Assembly: GCA_945643635.1 (NCBI GenBank)
Contig: CALZFC010000248.1
Coordinates: 4,641,501 to 4,705,500, forward strand
From: Allodiplogaster sudhausi
Lineage: Eukaryota; Nematoda; Chromadorea; Rhabditida; Diplogasteridae
Reading direction: 5' to 3'
Length of the DNA: 64,000 bases
The notes under the pieces are model-generated. The model saw only the letters and a list, made by a program, of their open reading frames with translations, searched no databases and was not told the DNA's origin. The position numbers and the translations under genes are program-made. This document shows, in pieces, positions 31,920-43,013 of the stretch (position 1 is its first letter; the number at the start of each line of letters is the position of its first letter).

Positions 31920-33566
31920 ATCTGGATTTCACGCGTATATAGTGAAACATCGCGTAAAGTAGGAGTAGGACTATCGGCGCGGATGAACGCGTCGACAAAG
32001 AGTCTCTCTACTCTGGCCATTTGCAGGGCACGAGCGTGTATATGACGCTGTGTGTGAGTGAACGCTGTGAGTGCGTTACTCCCCGGAGCACACGGTTATC
32101 TATGGGGAAAGGTCTGCTATCGTGTCTATACATATATAAGTAACAATCGATTTATGGCATCATATCATTATATCGCTATGAGATTATAGACTCTAGCGAG
32201 AGTGGTCTTCCTATTGTATAGAGAACGGCTAACAATTCTTTTATTTACCAATATGTATGCGTGTATACTAGTGTGAGCCTCTATCTTTCTATCTATCTGT
32301 CTATCAATGGAAGTGCATGCATCTCTATTCTACACTTCCTCTCCGCTGAGCTGTCACTTTCACTTCTCTATTTTCTTCAGTGCGCTCGCGTTCGCGCCTG
32401 CTACTTCTTCTCCCTTGAAAACTTGTGCTATGATTGCTTAGAGGGAGGGATGAGAGAGTGTGTGAGTTACGCTGTTGCCCTTTTGCGCGCTGGCACGAAA
32501 CTCGTTCGTCATGCGGCCGCACTATCGCTGTCTATTATCACAGAGAGGGGAACACTGCGGGCGCACTATCAAGTTTTTAAACAAAGCGACGGCACCGCTG
32601 TTCATATGGCTTGCGCGGGCCTAACGAGTTTTAATGGAAATGTCTGGCCTGTCCGCCAAGTGCGTGGTTGAGAGGAAGGAGAGAAATGGAGAGAATACGT
32701 ACAGACAGTTGACGCAGCCCATAAAATCGTAATGTACTATTTTAAGATAATGTACGAAAATGAATCAAGAAAGGAAGGAAAGGAAAAAAATACGATGATA
32801 AAAAATAGATTTGTTGGGTTGAAAAATTCCGTGCGCTCCGGGAGTGTTGGAGGCGGTTGGACCCGGGGGAGTGATTTGGTGATTTGGATTGGTGGGGGGG
32901 GGGGGGGGGGGGGGGGGGGAGGGGGGGGGGTTTGGGTGGGTTGGAATTGATATGTCATATAATGTTATGAATATGTTACAATTTCTATTCCATAATAATT
33001 GAAGTATTAATTATGAGCACAGAGAATCCTAATAGAGAAAGTGATGGCTATTGCTTGCTGCGCCTAGGCGAGGAACTCTTATCTCATTACAAATGCGGCG
33101 TCCTGGCCTCTCCACTCTTCGCCTTGGCAAAACAGAGAAAGATAGGAGAACGTGCGCACGTTCTTTTTTACTATATATGCTCTAATCGCACTAGAGTAGA
33201 GGGAGAGGCCAGTTTTAAATGCGAGCTCGCTGAGCATGCCGATCCTACGTGATCGCTGCCCTTTTTATTCATTCTTAATTCCCCTACTTCGGTTGCCCGC
33301 GCGCGTCTCCAAAAAGCCGCGACTACAAGAATATGTATGTATTCTACTTCGGGGTGGCGCGCCGGTTCCTCGCGAACCAAAGAAAAATTTCGCCGCTTTT
33401 TGGCGTGGAACTAAACTAGTCTACGTGCGGATTAAAATAATAACTACTGGTTTTAACGGACCTAAATACAGCAGAACAATTGGGACGACTGACACCTGAC
33501 GCGTCGGTGGTGTAGTCGGCCTGCTCTCATCTCGTCTGGGGATTCTCGTGAGGTTGAGAAGGAAGA
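31920..33566. other. Long 5' leader of the LTR element
   Basis: About 1.65 kb between PBS and Gag without a convincing gene. Contains a G36 run at 32,894-32,929. A leader this long could hold packaging and splice signals, or unrelated inserted sequence. Confidence 0.5.
32894..32940. repeat. Poly-G tract
   Basis: 36 consecutive G, one A, then 10 G. Flanked by GT/GGGTTT-rich sequence. Length is likely polymorphic or artefact-prone. Confidence 0.9.
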
Positions 33567-33568
33567 AC

Positions 33569-33586
33569 ATCTCCCCGGGACCTCCA
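33569..33586 (-). other. Primer binding site of the LTR element
   Basis: Starting directly at the inner edge of the 5' LTR, the minus strand reads TGGAGGTCCCGGGGAGAT, so its complement ends in CCA. The last 3 + 1 + 7 bases and then CTCCC fit the 3' half of a tRNA (CCA, discriminator, acceptor, T stem). I cannot name the tRNA. Confidence 0.7.
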
Positions 33587-33832
33587 TGTCGCGTGGGGTA
33601 GGTAGCATGTGGGAGAATTGGGACTTGGGTGTATATCCTTTATCTTATCTAACACTAGGCATACTTGATACATACGTGGACAAGGAGAGAGGGGAAGGAC
33701 AGGGCCGGGGCAGCCGCCATGCTGGGCCTACCCAACACTGAACGTCTTGCTGGCGGTGGCGGCACCGCCCCGAGGGGGCGGGTCCGCCCTCGCCAGCCGG
33801 TTTGACGTTCTTCTCTATCCCCGGCCGTGACA
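33587..33832 (-). repeat. 5' LTR (246 bp)
   Basis: Copy of 24,092-24,337, same TG...CA ends. It should contain promoter and poly(A) signals; none is distinctive by eye. Confidence 0.93.
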
Positions 33833-35320
33833 TAATTAAATATTTCTAAAATAAATTTATTCATAAAATAAATCCTTCTACTTTGATAAATACGGCGAGT
33901 GTCGGGTGCAGTGGGCCGTCCGCCTGAATGACTTTCCTACATCGTCAACCTGCGGGTTCCAAATATGAGGTACACATTCGATCTGGCTCACCGAGAGGTG
34001 TGGCCTAAATCTAAATTATGGAACGGCTCTGCTACGGCGGAGCCAACAATTATACAAGAAATGAGAATTTATCTCGTGTTTAAATATTTCTAAAATAAAT
34101 TTATTCATAAAATAAATCCTTCTACTTTTATAAATACGGCGAGTGTCGGGTGCAGTGGGCCGTCCGCCTGAATGACTTTCCTACATCGTCAGCCTGTGGG
34201 TTCCACATTTGAGGTACACATTCGATCTGGCTCACCGAGAGGTGTGGCCTAAATCTATATTTTGGAAAGGCTCTGCTTTGGCGGAGCCAACAATTATAAA
34301 AGAAATGAGAATTTATCTCGCGTGATAATTAAATATTTCTAAAATAAATTTATTCATAAAATAAATCCTTCTACTTTTATAAATACGGCGAGTGTCGGGT
34401 GCAGTGGGCCGTCCGCCTGAATGACTTTCCTACATCGTCAACCTGCGGGTTCCAAATTTGAGGTACACATTCGATCTGGCTCACCGAGAGGTGTGGTATA
34501 AATCTAAATTTTGGAAAGGCTCTGCTGCGGCGGAGCCGACAATTATACAAGAAATGAGAATTTATCTCTGTGTCTGAATTAAATATTTCTAAAATTAATC
34601 CTTCTACATTGATAAATACGGCGAGTGTCTGGTGCAGTGGGCCGTTTGCCTGAATGACTTTCCTACATCGTCAACCCACGGGTTCCAAATTTGAGGTACA
34701 CATTCGATCTGGCTCACCGAGAGGTGTGGCCTAAATCTAAATTTTGGAAAGGCTTTACTGCGGCGGAGCCGACAATTACACAAGAAATGAGAATTTATCT
34801 CGTGTCTGAATTAAATATTTCTAAAATAAATTTATTCATAAAATAAATCCTTCTACTTTGATAAATACGGCGAGTGTCGGGTGCAGTGGGCCGTCCGCCT
34901 GAATGACTTTCCTACATCGTCAACCTGCGGGTTCCAAATTTGAGGTACACATTCGATCTGGCTCACCGAGAGGTGTGGCCTAAATCTAAATTTTGGAAAG
35001 GCTCTGCTACGGCGGAGCCAACAATTATACAAGAAATGAGAATTTATCTAGTGTTTAAATATTTCTAAAATAAATCCTTCTACATTGATAAATACGGCGA
35101 GGGTCGGGTGCAGTGGGCCGTCCGCCTGAATGACTTTCCTACATCGTCAACCTGCGGGTTTCAAATTTGAGGTACTCATTCGATCTGAGAGGTGTGGCCT
35201 AAATCTAAATTTTGGAAAGGCTCTGCTACGGCGGAGCCAACAATTATACAAGAAATGAGAATTTATCTCGTGTGATAATTAAATATTTCTAAAATAAATT
35301 TATTCATAAAATAAATCCTT
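33833..35320. repeat. Satellite A, right part, about six units of about 247 bp
   Basis: Units begin near 33,837, 34,080, 34,327, 34,575, 34,807, 35,053 and 35,278 (the last cut short). Some units lack a roughly 20-bp ATAAATTTATTCATAAAATA segment or the CACC before GAGAGGTGTGG. The array breaks exactly at 35,320/35,321 where the Polinton end begins. Confidence 0.92.
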
Positions 35321-35741
35321 ATGATGATAGTGCCCATGATCTTAACCAAGTGAAATTTTTCTAAGTCCAGAACTCCCGTTGAAATTTTCGATCGTTATTT
35401 TTCTAAGTCCAGAACTCCCTTTGAAATTTTCGACCGTTATTTTTCTAAGTCCAGAAGTCTCCGTTGAAATTATCACCCTGTGGAAATATCACAAGTCAAG
35501 GATCCTTACCGGATCCGAACCTGGGTCGCTTGCGTCGTAAGTCCCTGCGTTACCGATCGGCCATTCGTCCATCATACCAACTTGCATACGAAGATGTAGA
35601 CATTCTAGTGGAATGTGATCATACATTAGAGATCACACATCACTCACAGGGGGGATATTGCCATGTCTGCTAGTTGAAACATCACAAGTCCAGAACACTG
35701 AGGGGAATCGAACCTGCGCCGCTTGCTTCGTATCTAGTGAA
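35321..35741. repeat. Polinton left terminal inverted repeat
   Basis: Reverse complement of about 44,150-44,521. Starts ATGATGATAGTGCCCATGAT. Includes a small tandem repeat (TTTTTCTAAGTCCAGAACTC, three times at about 35,357-35,457) with one unit more than on the right. Two tRNA-like modules follow, with B-box-like GGTTCGNATCC on the minus strand at about 35,505-35,520 and 35,700-35,712. Confidence 0.85.
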
Positions 35742-36503
35742 ATTTTGTTCTGGTTGCGATGTCTGAGCTATTGAAGTCGTCTGTGGTTGAACATTTTGAG
35801 TTCCATTTGGTTGAACAACTTGTTTTACAGGCTGCACAGGAACAGGAGGTTGAGGAACATCTATAGATTTTTTTACAATGGGAATGGCAGTTTGAAAACT
35901 ATGTTCTGAACTAGCTTTATCATCTTCACCTTGCCATGCAACATTTGTTTCAGGTCCTTCAGTATTTCCATGCACGTATTGTGTAAGACGCTGTAGCAAA
36001 GCACGATATCTATGCATCTTTTCTTCAGCATCAAGAATACATGAAGGTGCAAGAAGTGTATTCAATTCATTTTCAATACGTTGAATAAAGTTTGGTTGTT
36101 GTTGTTGCTGTTGTATCATATTTGCAAGACGATCTTCAGAAACGAGCAATAATTTGTTAAATGAAAGAAAATTTGCGGCAACACCAGCAATTACAGGAAT
36201 TAAAGGTGCAAAAAATCCTGTGCCCGCCTGAATTATATGCTGTTTTGCCAAGGGGACCGTTCGGGTATAAGCAATACGTCGAATGTGTGCCACGTAAGGC
36301 TTTAACTTCTTCTTTTGTGTCTTGGGTATATAGGCCGTACCGTGAAGAATATTACAAAGTGCCTCGACAATACAAATGACTGTGTTAGCATCCGCCTCGT
36401 TAACACAACTTTTAAAATCTTTTGTTGATGCAAGAGAAGAAATCTTTTTTAAAACGTCTTTGTCCCACACTGCTTTTGCAGGATTCATTTTGCTGTATAA
36501 CAA
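35682..36503 (-). CDS. Polinton/adintovirus accessory capsid-like protein (273 residues)
   Basis: An N-terminal helical part of about 90 residues is followed at about residues 105-125 by AGTGFFAPLIPVIAGVAANF and then LLLVSEDRLANM. That is the Gly/hydrophobic segment plus 'V-P/S-E-D' pattern found in small virion-associated proteins encoded beside the polymerase and ATPase of adintoviruses. A Gln run (about 135-139) and a Pro/Gln/Val-rich C-terminus (PQPPVPVQPVKQVVQPNG) follow. The end overlaps the terminal repeat. It overlaps the ATPase gene by 19 bp in another frame, as in compact viral genomes. The role is inferred from motif and neighbours only. Confidence 0.6.
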   Translation of the reverse strand: MLYSKMNPAKAVWDKDVLKKISSLASTKDFKSCVNEADANTVICIVEALCNILHGTAYIPKTQKKKLKPYVAHIRRIAYTRTVPLAKQHIIQAGTGFFAPLIPVIAGVAANFLSFNKLLLVSEDRLANMIQQQQQQPNFIQRIENELNTLLAPSCILDAEEKMHRYRALLQRLTQYVHGNTEGPETNVAWQGEDDKASSEHSFQTAIPIVKKSIDVPQPPVPVQPVKQVVQPNGTQNVQPQTTSIAQTSQPEQNFTRYEASGAGSIPLSVLDL

Positions 36504-37114
36504 TAAACACGTTCCGTGTCGGGAAAGATACTTGTACGAAGACGATATGCTACCTCTGTCGTCTTATGTAGGTCGACAAAGAGGTAACTGTGTGCACCAG
36601 AAGTGGCGTCAGTATAAGCGTCAATAAAAAATTGTCGGTTTGTTGGAAAAAGTTGGCTAGCAAGATTACGAATCATCAACTGATCAGCATTGTTCTTAAA
36701 TAGACAAAGGTAGCTAGAGTTTATGCGTAGTGTTCGAATAGTTTTCCCAAAGAATAGTGAATGAACTACACAAATTACAGACATGTCAAAGTCGTGTGAG
36801 GCAACAGTAAAAAGTTTTTCTGCATCAGGCCAACGTTCAAGCTTTACCATTAGATCGTCAAGAACAAGAAGTGCTTTTTCATTCTTCTTTTCCCTCAACA
36901 TTTCAATGTCAGGGATGCCTTCATGCATTGTGACATGTGCAAGATTGGCAAACTCGTCATAGCCAGTTTGGTATTCATTGTAACAGAATATAACATGTCC
37001 AGGCTTTACATTTTCATACACTTGTTCCCTTGTTGTTATAATTCTATGAATTAATGTGCTTTTTCCACATCCCGAAGGACCACATACAAGCATACACGGC
37101 CAAGCAAGATACAT
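36485..37114 (-). CDS. Packaging-type (FtsK/HerA-like) ATPase of Polinton
   Basis: 209 residues, single exon. Walker A VCGPSGCGKSTLIHRI at about residues 11-26 and Walker B KALLVLDDLM at about 79-88. The following ...HDFDMSVICVVHSLF matches the sensor/Q-like strand expected in A32/HerA-type ATPases. In Polintons this enzyme pumps DNA into the capsid. Length is normal for the family and all key motifs are intact. It starts at the only in-frame ATG before Walker A and lies between the accessory protein and the polymerase on the same strand. Confidence 0.85.
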   Translation of the reverse strand: MYLAWPCMLVCGPSGCGKSTLIHRIITTREQVYENVKPGHVIFCYNEYQTGYDEFANLAHVTMHEGIPDIEMLREKKNEKALLVLDDLMVKLERWPDAEKLFTVASHDFDMSVICVVHSLFFGKTIRTLRINSSYLCLFKNNADQLMIRNLASQLFPTNRQFFIDAYTDATSGAHSYLFVDLHKTTEVAYRLRTSIFPDTERVYCYTAK

Positions 37115-37343
37115 TTATCACAAGTTTGAAAAGTATTGTAAGAACAATGAAACTGTAATTTGACTTCTTTTTTTCCAAGAACAACAACTGAAATCAAAAT
37201 TATTCAAAGTACTTTTCACAATTCAAGACAGTCGAAAAAATTTAAACGTACTGACAATTCACAACAAGTGACAATGAAACTTTTCAAAGAAGGATGACAA
37301 CTGAATGAAGACAGACCTCAAGTCATAAAAATGACTGCACACA

Positions 37344-40300
37344 CTATGTGCCTCGATACCCGTATGGGAACGTCCCATACGTTCCAAAGGGAATGCGCCT
37401 CTTGTTGAACACCGGCTGGAAGAGCTTCTCGAAGGTCACGGTCTCGATACCGTTATCGCCGTCGATGGCGAAGCGCTCGTACGGGATGGGAATCTTCTTC
37501 CATCCCGTACGATTCTTGAGGCGTCGCACAAAGCGATGCATAGCTCTGAAATGGATCGCCGCCGCCGAGTCCCTCGTGACGGGGAAGCCTCTGCACTTGA
37601 CCTTTTCGTGCCTCTTGCCGTCGGGCGTCTGCCATCGATAGGCATAAGCCTTGGGTCCCTGGGCGACGAATTCCACGCCGCGACCCCCTCCCAGCTCATC
37701 CGTGAGGTCGCCGAGGAAGTCCCCTTCCAGCTCAGCCAAGGGGTCGACCTCGTCCTCCTTGTGTAGATAGAGGACCGAGTCGGTGTCTGAAAGTAAAGTT
37801 TTAATTAAAACAAACTTGGTAAATAGAAAGAAACATTGATGGTAATAAAGTTATACTTACCGACATAGAGGAGCCTCTCTTCGGGGTGAGGAATAATCTG
37901 GATGATGTTCAGCAGGGTGCATCTGGCGTAGGCAGTTGTCAGAACTGCAGACGCCAGACTCGTCGTCGGGAGAGGCTTCAGTGTTGCAGAATTCGACGGC
38001 CGGAACGTGACTTGCAGCTTTCTGTCCCCGAGCAGACAGTAGTCGCGCACGTCCACGTCCGCATCATTCATGAGGCGGAAGAAGCGGCTCGGATCGTCGA
38101 CAATCTCCGTCTTCAGTCTGTCGTTCCTCTCTCCCAGCTTGCCCCACTGTAAATATGTGTTCATATAAAAAGAAAATAAAGTAATTCAATTTAAAAAAGT
38201 GCATTCAAAATGTAAAAAAAAAAATAATTTAAACTGACAAGCGAATTGACCATTAGCTTGGAGACTTGTCTGGCCGCGGGATTGTGTGCAATCGATTCCG
38301 CATTCAAGCGGATGCCTTCTCTCTCCTCGAAGCGCGTGATGAACGCGCTCTTCTTCTCTTCAGTGTCCGCGGAAGCTGGCCACCCGGAAGCTTCCTATAA
38401 AATATAAATATTGCAAGAGGTAAAGAATCAAACAAAATAAAATATACCGTCTTTTTGCCGACCCACGTGTCCATGTATTCGGACAGGACGCCGTGGGTGA
38501 CTTCTCCAGTGGCCGCGTTCCGCTCATAGAGCGACCACTTTTTATAGTGGCGCGCCTAAATAAAATGTACTGCTTTGTTTAATTAATAAAATGTACTACA
38601 TCCAAAATTTATTTAAAACGAACCGAGTGGATCTTCAGTATCTGGTAGCCGCACTTGAGGGCCTCGATGAGTTCGACGGTGGCGAAGGTGCCGACGAACT
38701 GTCTCTCCTTCTTGCTGTGCTGGCAGCCGAGGATGTAGGGATCCATCTTCTCGGCGCATGCGGCCCACAGAGGCATGACGTTCTTCCCTCCAGAACGAAG
38801 CGCCAGAACGGGAACGAAGAGGCGGGTCGGCGGCAGGACCTAATAACATGCTTTAATAAATGTTGTATTTAATATATTTTTAACTTACGGTGCACTTGAC
38901 GAATCCTTGAATCGTCAGCTCCTCCGGCTTCGTGATTGGTAGCTCGAGCTTCGCCACGTCGACCATCTTGCCTTTTCCTACCGGATAGGGCCTGTACTTG
39001 TTCGTGTACGGGTACAGGCCTAAAGAAAATAATTTCAATTAATTATTTAAATTAACTTTTACTGATTTAATTTACTTAAAAATACTAACTGCACACGTCG
39101 AGGTAGCGGATGGTGTACCCGGGCTCTGGCTTCGCGTACATGCGGAACACCTCGCATCTGCCGCCAAAGAAGGCGTCGTACAGATTCAGAGGCTCCTGTA
39201 AATGTACATTCATTTTTGTAAACAGAATAAGTAAAACATTCCAACCCCAATCTCGTAGTCGGCAAAGAATTGCCGCATCTTGTCGTCCTTCTTGAGCCTC
39301 TTCTCGATCTGGCACTCTCGGATGACGACGACCCTGTGCTTACGTCTGAGATGCTGGAGGCGCGCCTCATCTTCTTGACGGATCAGGGCTGCACGCCGAC
39401 CTCGCACCATCGTGTGGTCCGAGTATCGGCACCGACAGGCATGCCAGTAGCAGCCGTGGATCTAAAATATATGTTGTAGCAAAGGAACAATAAAACATAT
39501 ACAAATGAACAAACAATAAATGTGTACCTCGATTATGAGATCCCTCTTGCTCGGCCGCTTGACGAATCCGTCAACACGATAGCGCGTTCCCTTGATTCTC
39601 TTCTCGCCGCCGTGCTGCGCGTCACGGATATGTACTCCCTTTGTCTTCCTCAGGTAGCTAAAAGTGGAATATTATTTGAAAAATAAAAAACTTTTATATT
39701 AATACTTACGCGAGCATCTTCAGAGCCAGACGACTCTGCTTGTCCTCTGCGGTGATGAGCTTCTCGACAGCAAGGAGGTCCTTCTTGAGGAACTTGCGGC
39801 GGAAGACACGCATGGCCGCACTGGCCGCCGTCACGCTCTCGTGAAAGACATGGACGCCCGTGGCGCCAAAGCACTCGGCATCAAAGGTGCGAATACCTTC
39901 GTGCAGGAGGACGACGTCGGAGAAGCAATAAGCTTCAATCTCCAGACGGAAGTCGAATGTCTGTTCCTGGCGCTTGAAGTCGTCGTGCCATGAGTCGAAT
40001 GCGGTCCTCGCCTCATCGCGCATCGACTTGTATCCAAAGTACTTCTTGTCCGGCAGCTCACCCATGTATTGGTAGTTGGCAGGGCGGTTGAAGCGGTGAG
40101 GGAAGTAGCCCTAAATATTTATATTAGAATAGTATTTCTGAGAGAAATATTTAACATACCTTCTTCAATTCCTTGATTCCGAATGCCTTGGGGAACGAGG
40201 CGAGAAGCATGGCGAGGAAGCTAAGGGAGTCAACCATTCGGACATTGTTGACCTCGAGTTTCATGATTTTTCTTCCGGCCATGATCAACTCGGAGGGGGC

Positions 40301-42977
40301 GACTGGGCTTCGGTCGCTGCACAGATGGCGCAGAATAAACTGGCCATCGTAGCTACAATTATGAATAAATAAAAGGTGAATATTGAAATTATTATAAATA
40401 AGAAAAACAAGTTGATAAAATACTTACGCGCGAAGATTGTGGGCGACGACGGTGAAGCCCTTGTGTTCGTCTCCGAACACCCAGTCACAGAATTCCTCGA
40501 TAATCCTCTTCTTGGGATTGTTCAGGGCTTGCCACTGCCATAGTCTCCTCCCTCCGCAGTTTTCGCAACTGCACGAGACGTCGTAGACGTCCTCATGCAG
40601 TTTTCCTTCGCATTTTCCGCATGAGCGGAGAGCGATAACGAGATTCGGGACGTGCATCTTGGCCCCCCTCTTATTCTTGACGATGCGTGTCTGAAGAAAA
40701 CAAAGAATAATAATAAAATAGTGTCTGAGGAAAACAAAGAATAATAATCATTCAAAAAAAAATTTTAATAGATAAAATTAAGTAAATTCTTACTTCGATG
40801 TCGAATACTATCGTCTTCTTCTGGAACTTCTTTGACAGGGGAGGCAGAGGCGAGACGTAACACGTCTTGTGGCCATGCTGTCGTTCCTCACAGCACGTCT
40901 CGCAGTAGGAATAGCCACATTGGTGAGGACGACCACGCCGAGACATATTCTTCGGCTTATTACATTGCGTGCAAATGTCAAGCTTTTCACAGTATGACTT
41001 CCCGCCATGGACACCTAAAATTAAATAATATGTGTATACACTAGTGTAGTAGATGTTTATAATTTTACCTTTCTCTTGATGGCGTGTCAGGCACTCTTCG
41101 TTGTGACAGACGACGCCACACGCCTCACACTTGTGTGCACCGTGCCCATTGCACAGGTCCTTCTTGCGCGTCCCACATTTGTCACAGTTGAGAGGGCACG
41201 AGTAGTGCAATGATGCAGCGTCATCCAAAACATCACATAGTGGGCAGTAGAACTGGTGATCTGAAATTAAAAATAAACATTGTACGTGTGCTAAAAAATA
41301 TAATTAAAATGATTAACTGAAGAACTTGGCGACTCTTTTAATGTGGTCAAAGTGGCCTCGTCGCAGACGAAGACCAATCACACTGTTGTCGTCAATGTAA
41401 TCTCCAGCGAAGACTGCCTTTCCTGGTTTGTCACCATAAAACAATACCAGCTGGATGGCAGGCATGTTCTCTTGGAACAATTTGACGTCGTCAATGGAGT
41501 AGCTGTCCTTCTTCGAGATGCCAAATTCCCTATGGTAGAGGTCAGCAACCTTCTGCTGTTGCTCTTCACTTCGCGAGATTGACCTCCATCTGGGGAAGTC
41601 ATTCTCATGGTCAAGGTAGGCCATCCCAATGGCAATGGCCTTGGCGAGGCAATCCTTCTCGCCTGCAATTATTTTCGTTATTTATTTTTTATAATAAATT
41701 TCATTACAAGTACCTTTGACTTCTGTGATATTGCTCCAGTCATTCTTTTTCGCAAAGGAACGCTTGCCGGAACCGGTGGGCACATCAATCCACGAGATCC
41801 GAACATGGAGCTAAAAAATATACTAAATATAAATAATCTTTGAAAAAAAACTTATGTAGTTTTATAAAACTTTGAATCAATAAACATACCTCGCTAAGAA
41901 GAAGCGGCGTTGCCACTCCCGTAGACGTGTTCGCAAAGGAGATCTCTTTGCGTAGAATATTCGGAATATTGTCCGAGTATACCGAGGGCTTCATGTAGTA
42001 GGCCCTTGGCTGGCCTTCTTGGTTAATGGCGACAGAGACACGGAGATCGCTGCCGTGTTGAGTCGGCTTGCTCTTCTCGAGCTCATCTAGCATTACCTAA
42101 AAATTTATAATGAAACATTAATGCGTTTATACAAAAAAATATAACAACTTTCGAATGTAAACAAGCAAATTGAATAGTTTTAAAAAAGCAAACTGACCAA
42201 GTCAAAGAGTCCATCGAGATCATTTGTTCTCTTTGCGAGTTTGCGGAAGCGGATGGAAATGTGTTCCTGTTCCACCTTGAACCTCTTGTGTACGGCTTCT
42301 CGAGAAGTCTTCCACTTTGTAGAATCCTTTGACCTCATGCAGCACGCCATCAATATGGAGAGGGCCCTATAATATCTAACTTTTGAATTGAATAACTAAT
42401 CTTTTAAAAAAAATCACTGAATGAAGACAAATTGAATACCTCCACTTCTTCTTCTTCTTCTTCGACTTCGTCTTTGTCATCCATTTCCTCTTCTTCACTG
42501 TCTTCATATGAAGTTTCTTCCTCTGAGGAGCTGCCACTGTCGCTTGCCGTTTCATTGTCGACGTACTCTTCGTTGTCAGACTGTTATAATAATTACACCT
42601 TCGAATAATAATAAAGAACTGACCCAAGTGGAACATATCAATGGGTAAAATAGAATAGAAAAATATGTAGAAATAAATATGTACATACCGATTCTCCACT
42701 GCTACTGCTGCTGCTGCTGCTGTCGCAGCTGCTGTCACTGCTTGTGTCGCTGTACGGTACAAGCCTTCCATCATAATTGACCGCCGTAGAGGTTGAAGGC
42801 AGTTGCTCTTCCTCTCGTTCCTATTTTATTTCAAAATCTTTATATAATTCAAGGTAATAATTATTCTATATAAAACAAGGTAATTATTTGATTAAAAAAA
42901 TATATGTCTCTTACTTGGCTGTCGCGACGTGCCTTCTTGGCGATGCTGTCGTTTCCAGAATTGCTTGCGCGCTTCAT
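37344..42977 (-). CDS. polB: Protein-primed family B DNA polymerase of Polinton, 21 exons
   Basis: Exons (minus): 42977-42915, 42820-42689, 42580-42440, 42366-42198, 42096-41890, 41810-41714, 41662-41318, 41260-41069, 41014-40794, 40690-40428, 40352-40160, 40110-39710, 39657-39528, 39461-39246, 39195-39090, 39019-38889, 38839-38624, 38555-38448, 38394-38239, 38146-37861, 37786-37344. All joins keep frame except one extra base inside exon 4 (between 42,340 and 42,280). The product is about 1,404 residues. The N-terminus is a basic then Ser/Glu-rich acidic region. Zinc-ribbon Cys clusters follow (HQFYCPLCD, CNKPKN, CGYSYCETCC). Exonuclease motifs are FDIE, HNLRA-YDGQFIL and YCFSDVVLL, with GYFPHRFN. 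Polymerase motifs are DVCSLYP (A), the EASGWP and WGKLGERN region (B), and DTDSVLYL (C). It replicates the element by protein priming. So many introns in a transposon-encoded polymerase is unusual. Confidence 0.88.
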
Positions 42978-43013
42978 GATCCTTGACAGGTGAGAGACTG
43001 AGCTTCTACAAAC

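Larger units (their letters stand above)
24092..33832 (-). mobile_element. Ty3/gypsy-class LTR element with envelope between gag and pol
   Basis: A 9,741-bp element with 246-bp LTRs, a 4-bp TAAT target duplication (24,088-24,091 and 33,833-33,836), PBS next to the 5' LTR and PPT next to the 3' LTR. Minus-strand order is leader, Gag, Arg/Gly-rich basic segment, signal peptide and Cys-rich ectodomain, Thr-rich stalk, C-terminal membrane anchor, aspartic protease, RT, RNase H, integrase. RT-RNase H-integrase order places it in Ty3/gypsy (Metaviridae). Usual env-bearing relatives have env after pol; here it precedes protease. The copy is defective: frameshifts at about 31,555, 31,400, 29,890, 27,200, 26,425, 25,790, 25,612 and 24,997, and stops at 29,117, 26,340, 26,295 and 25,414. 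It inserted into satellite A. Confidence 0.92.

Noticed and set aside
24150..33864. 62-residue frame identical at 24,150-24,338 and 33,645-33,833
   Set aside because: It lies within the two LTRs and is a consequence of their identity, not a gene.
35464..35673. 69-residue plus-strand frame in the Polinton left end
   Set aside because: Lies wholly in the inverted terminal repeat and tRNA-like modules.
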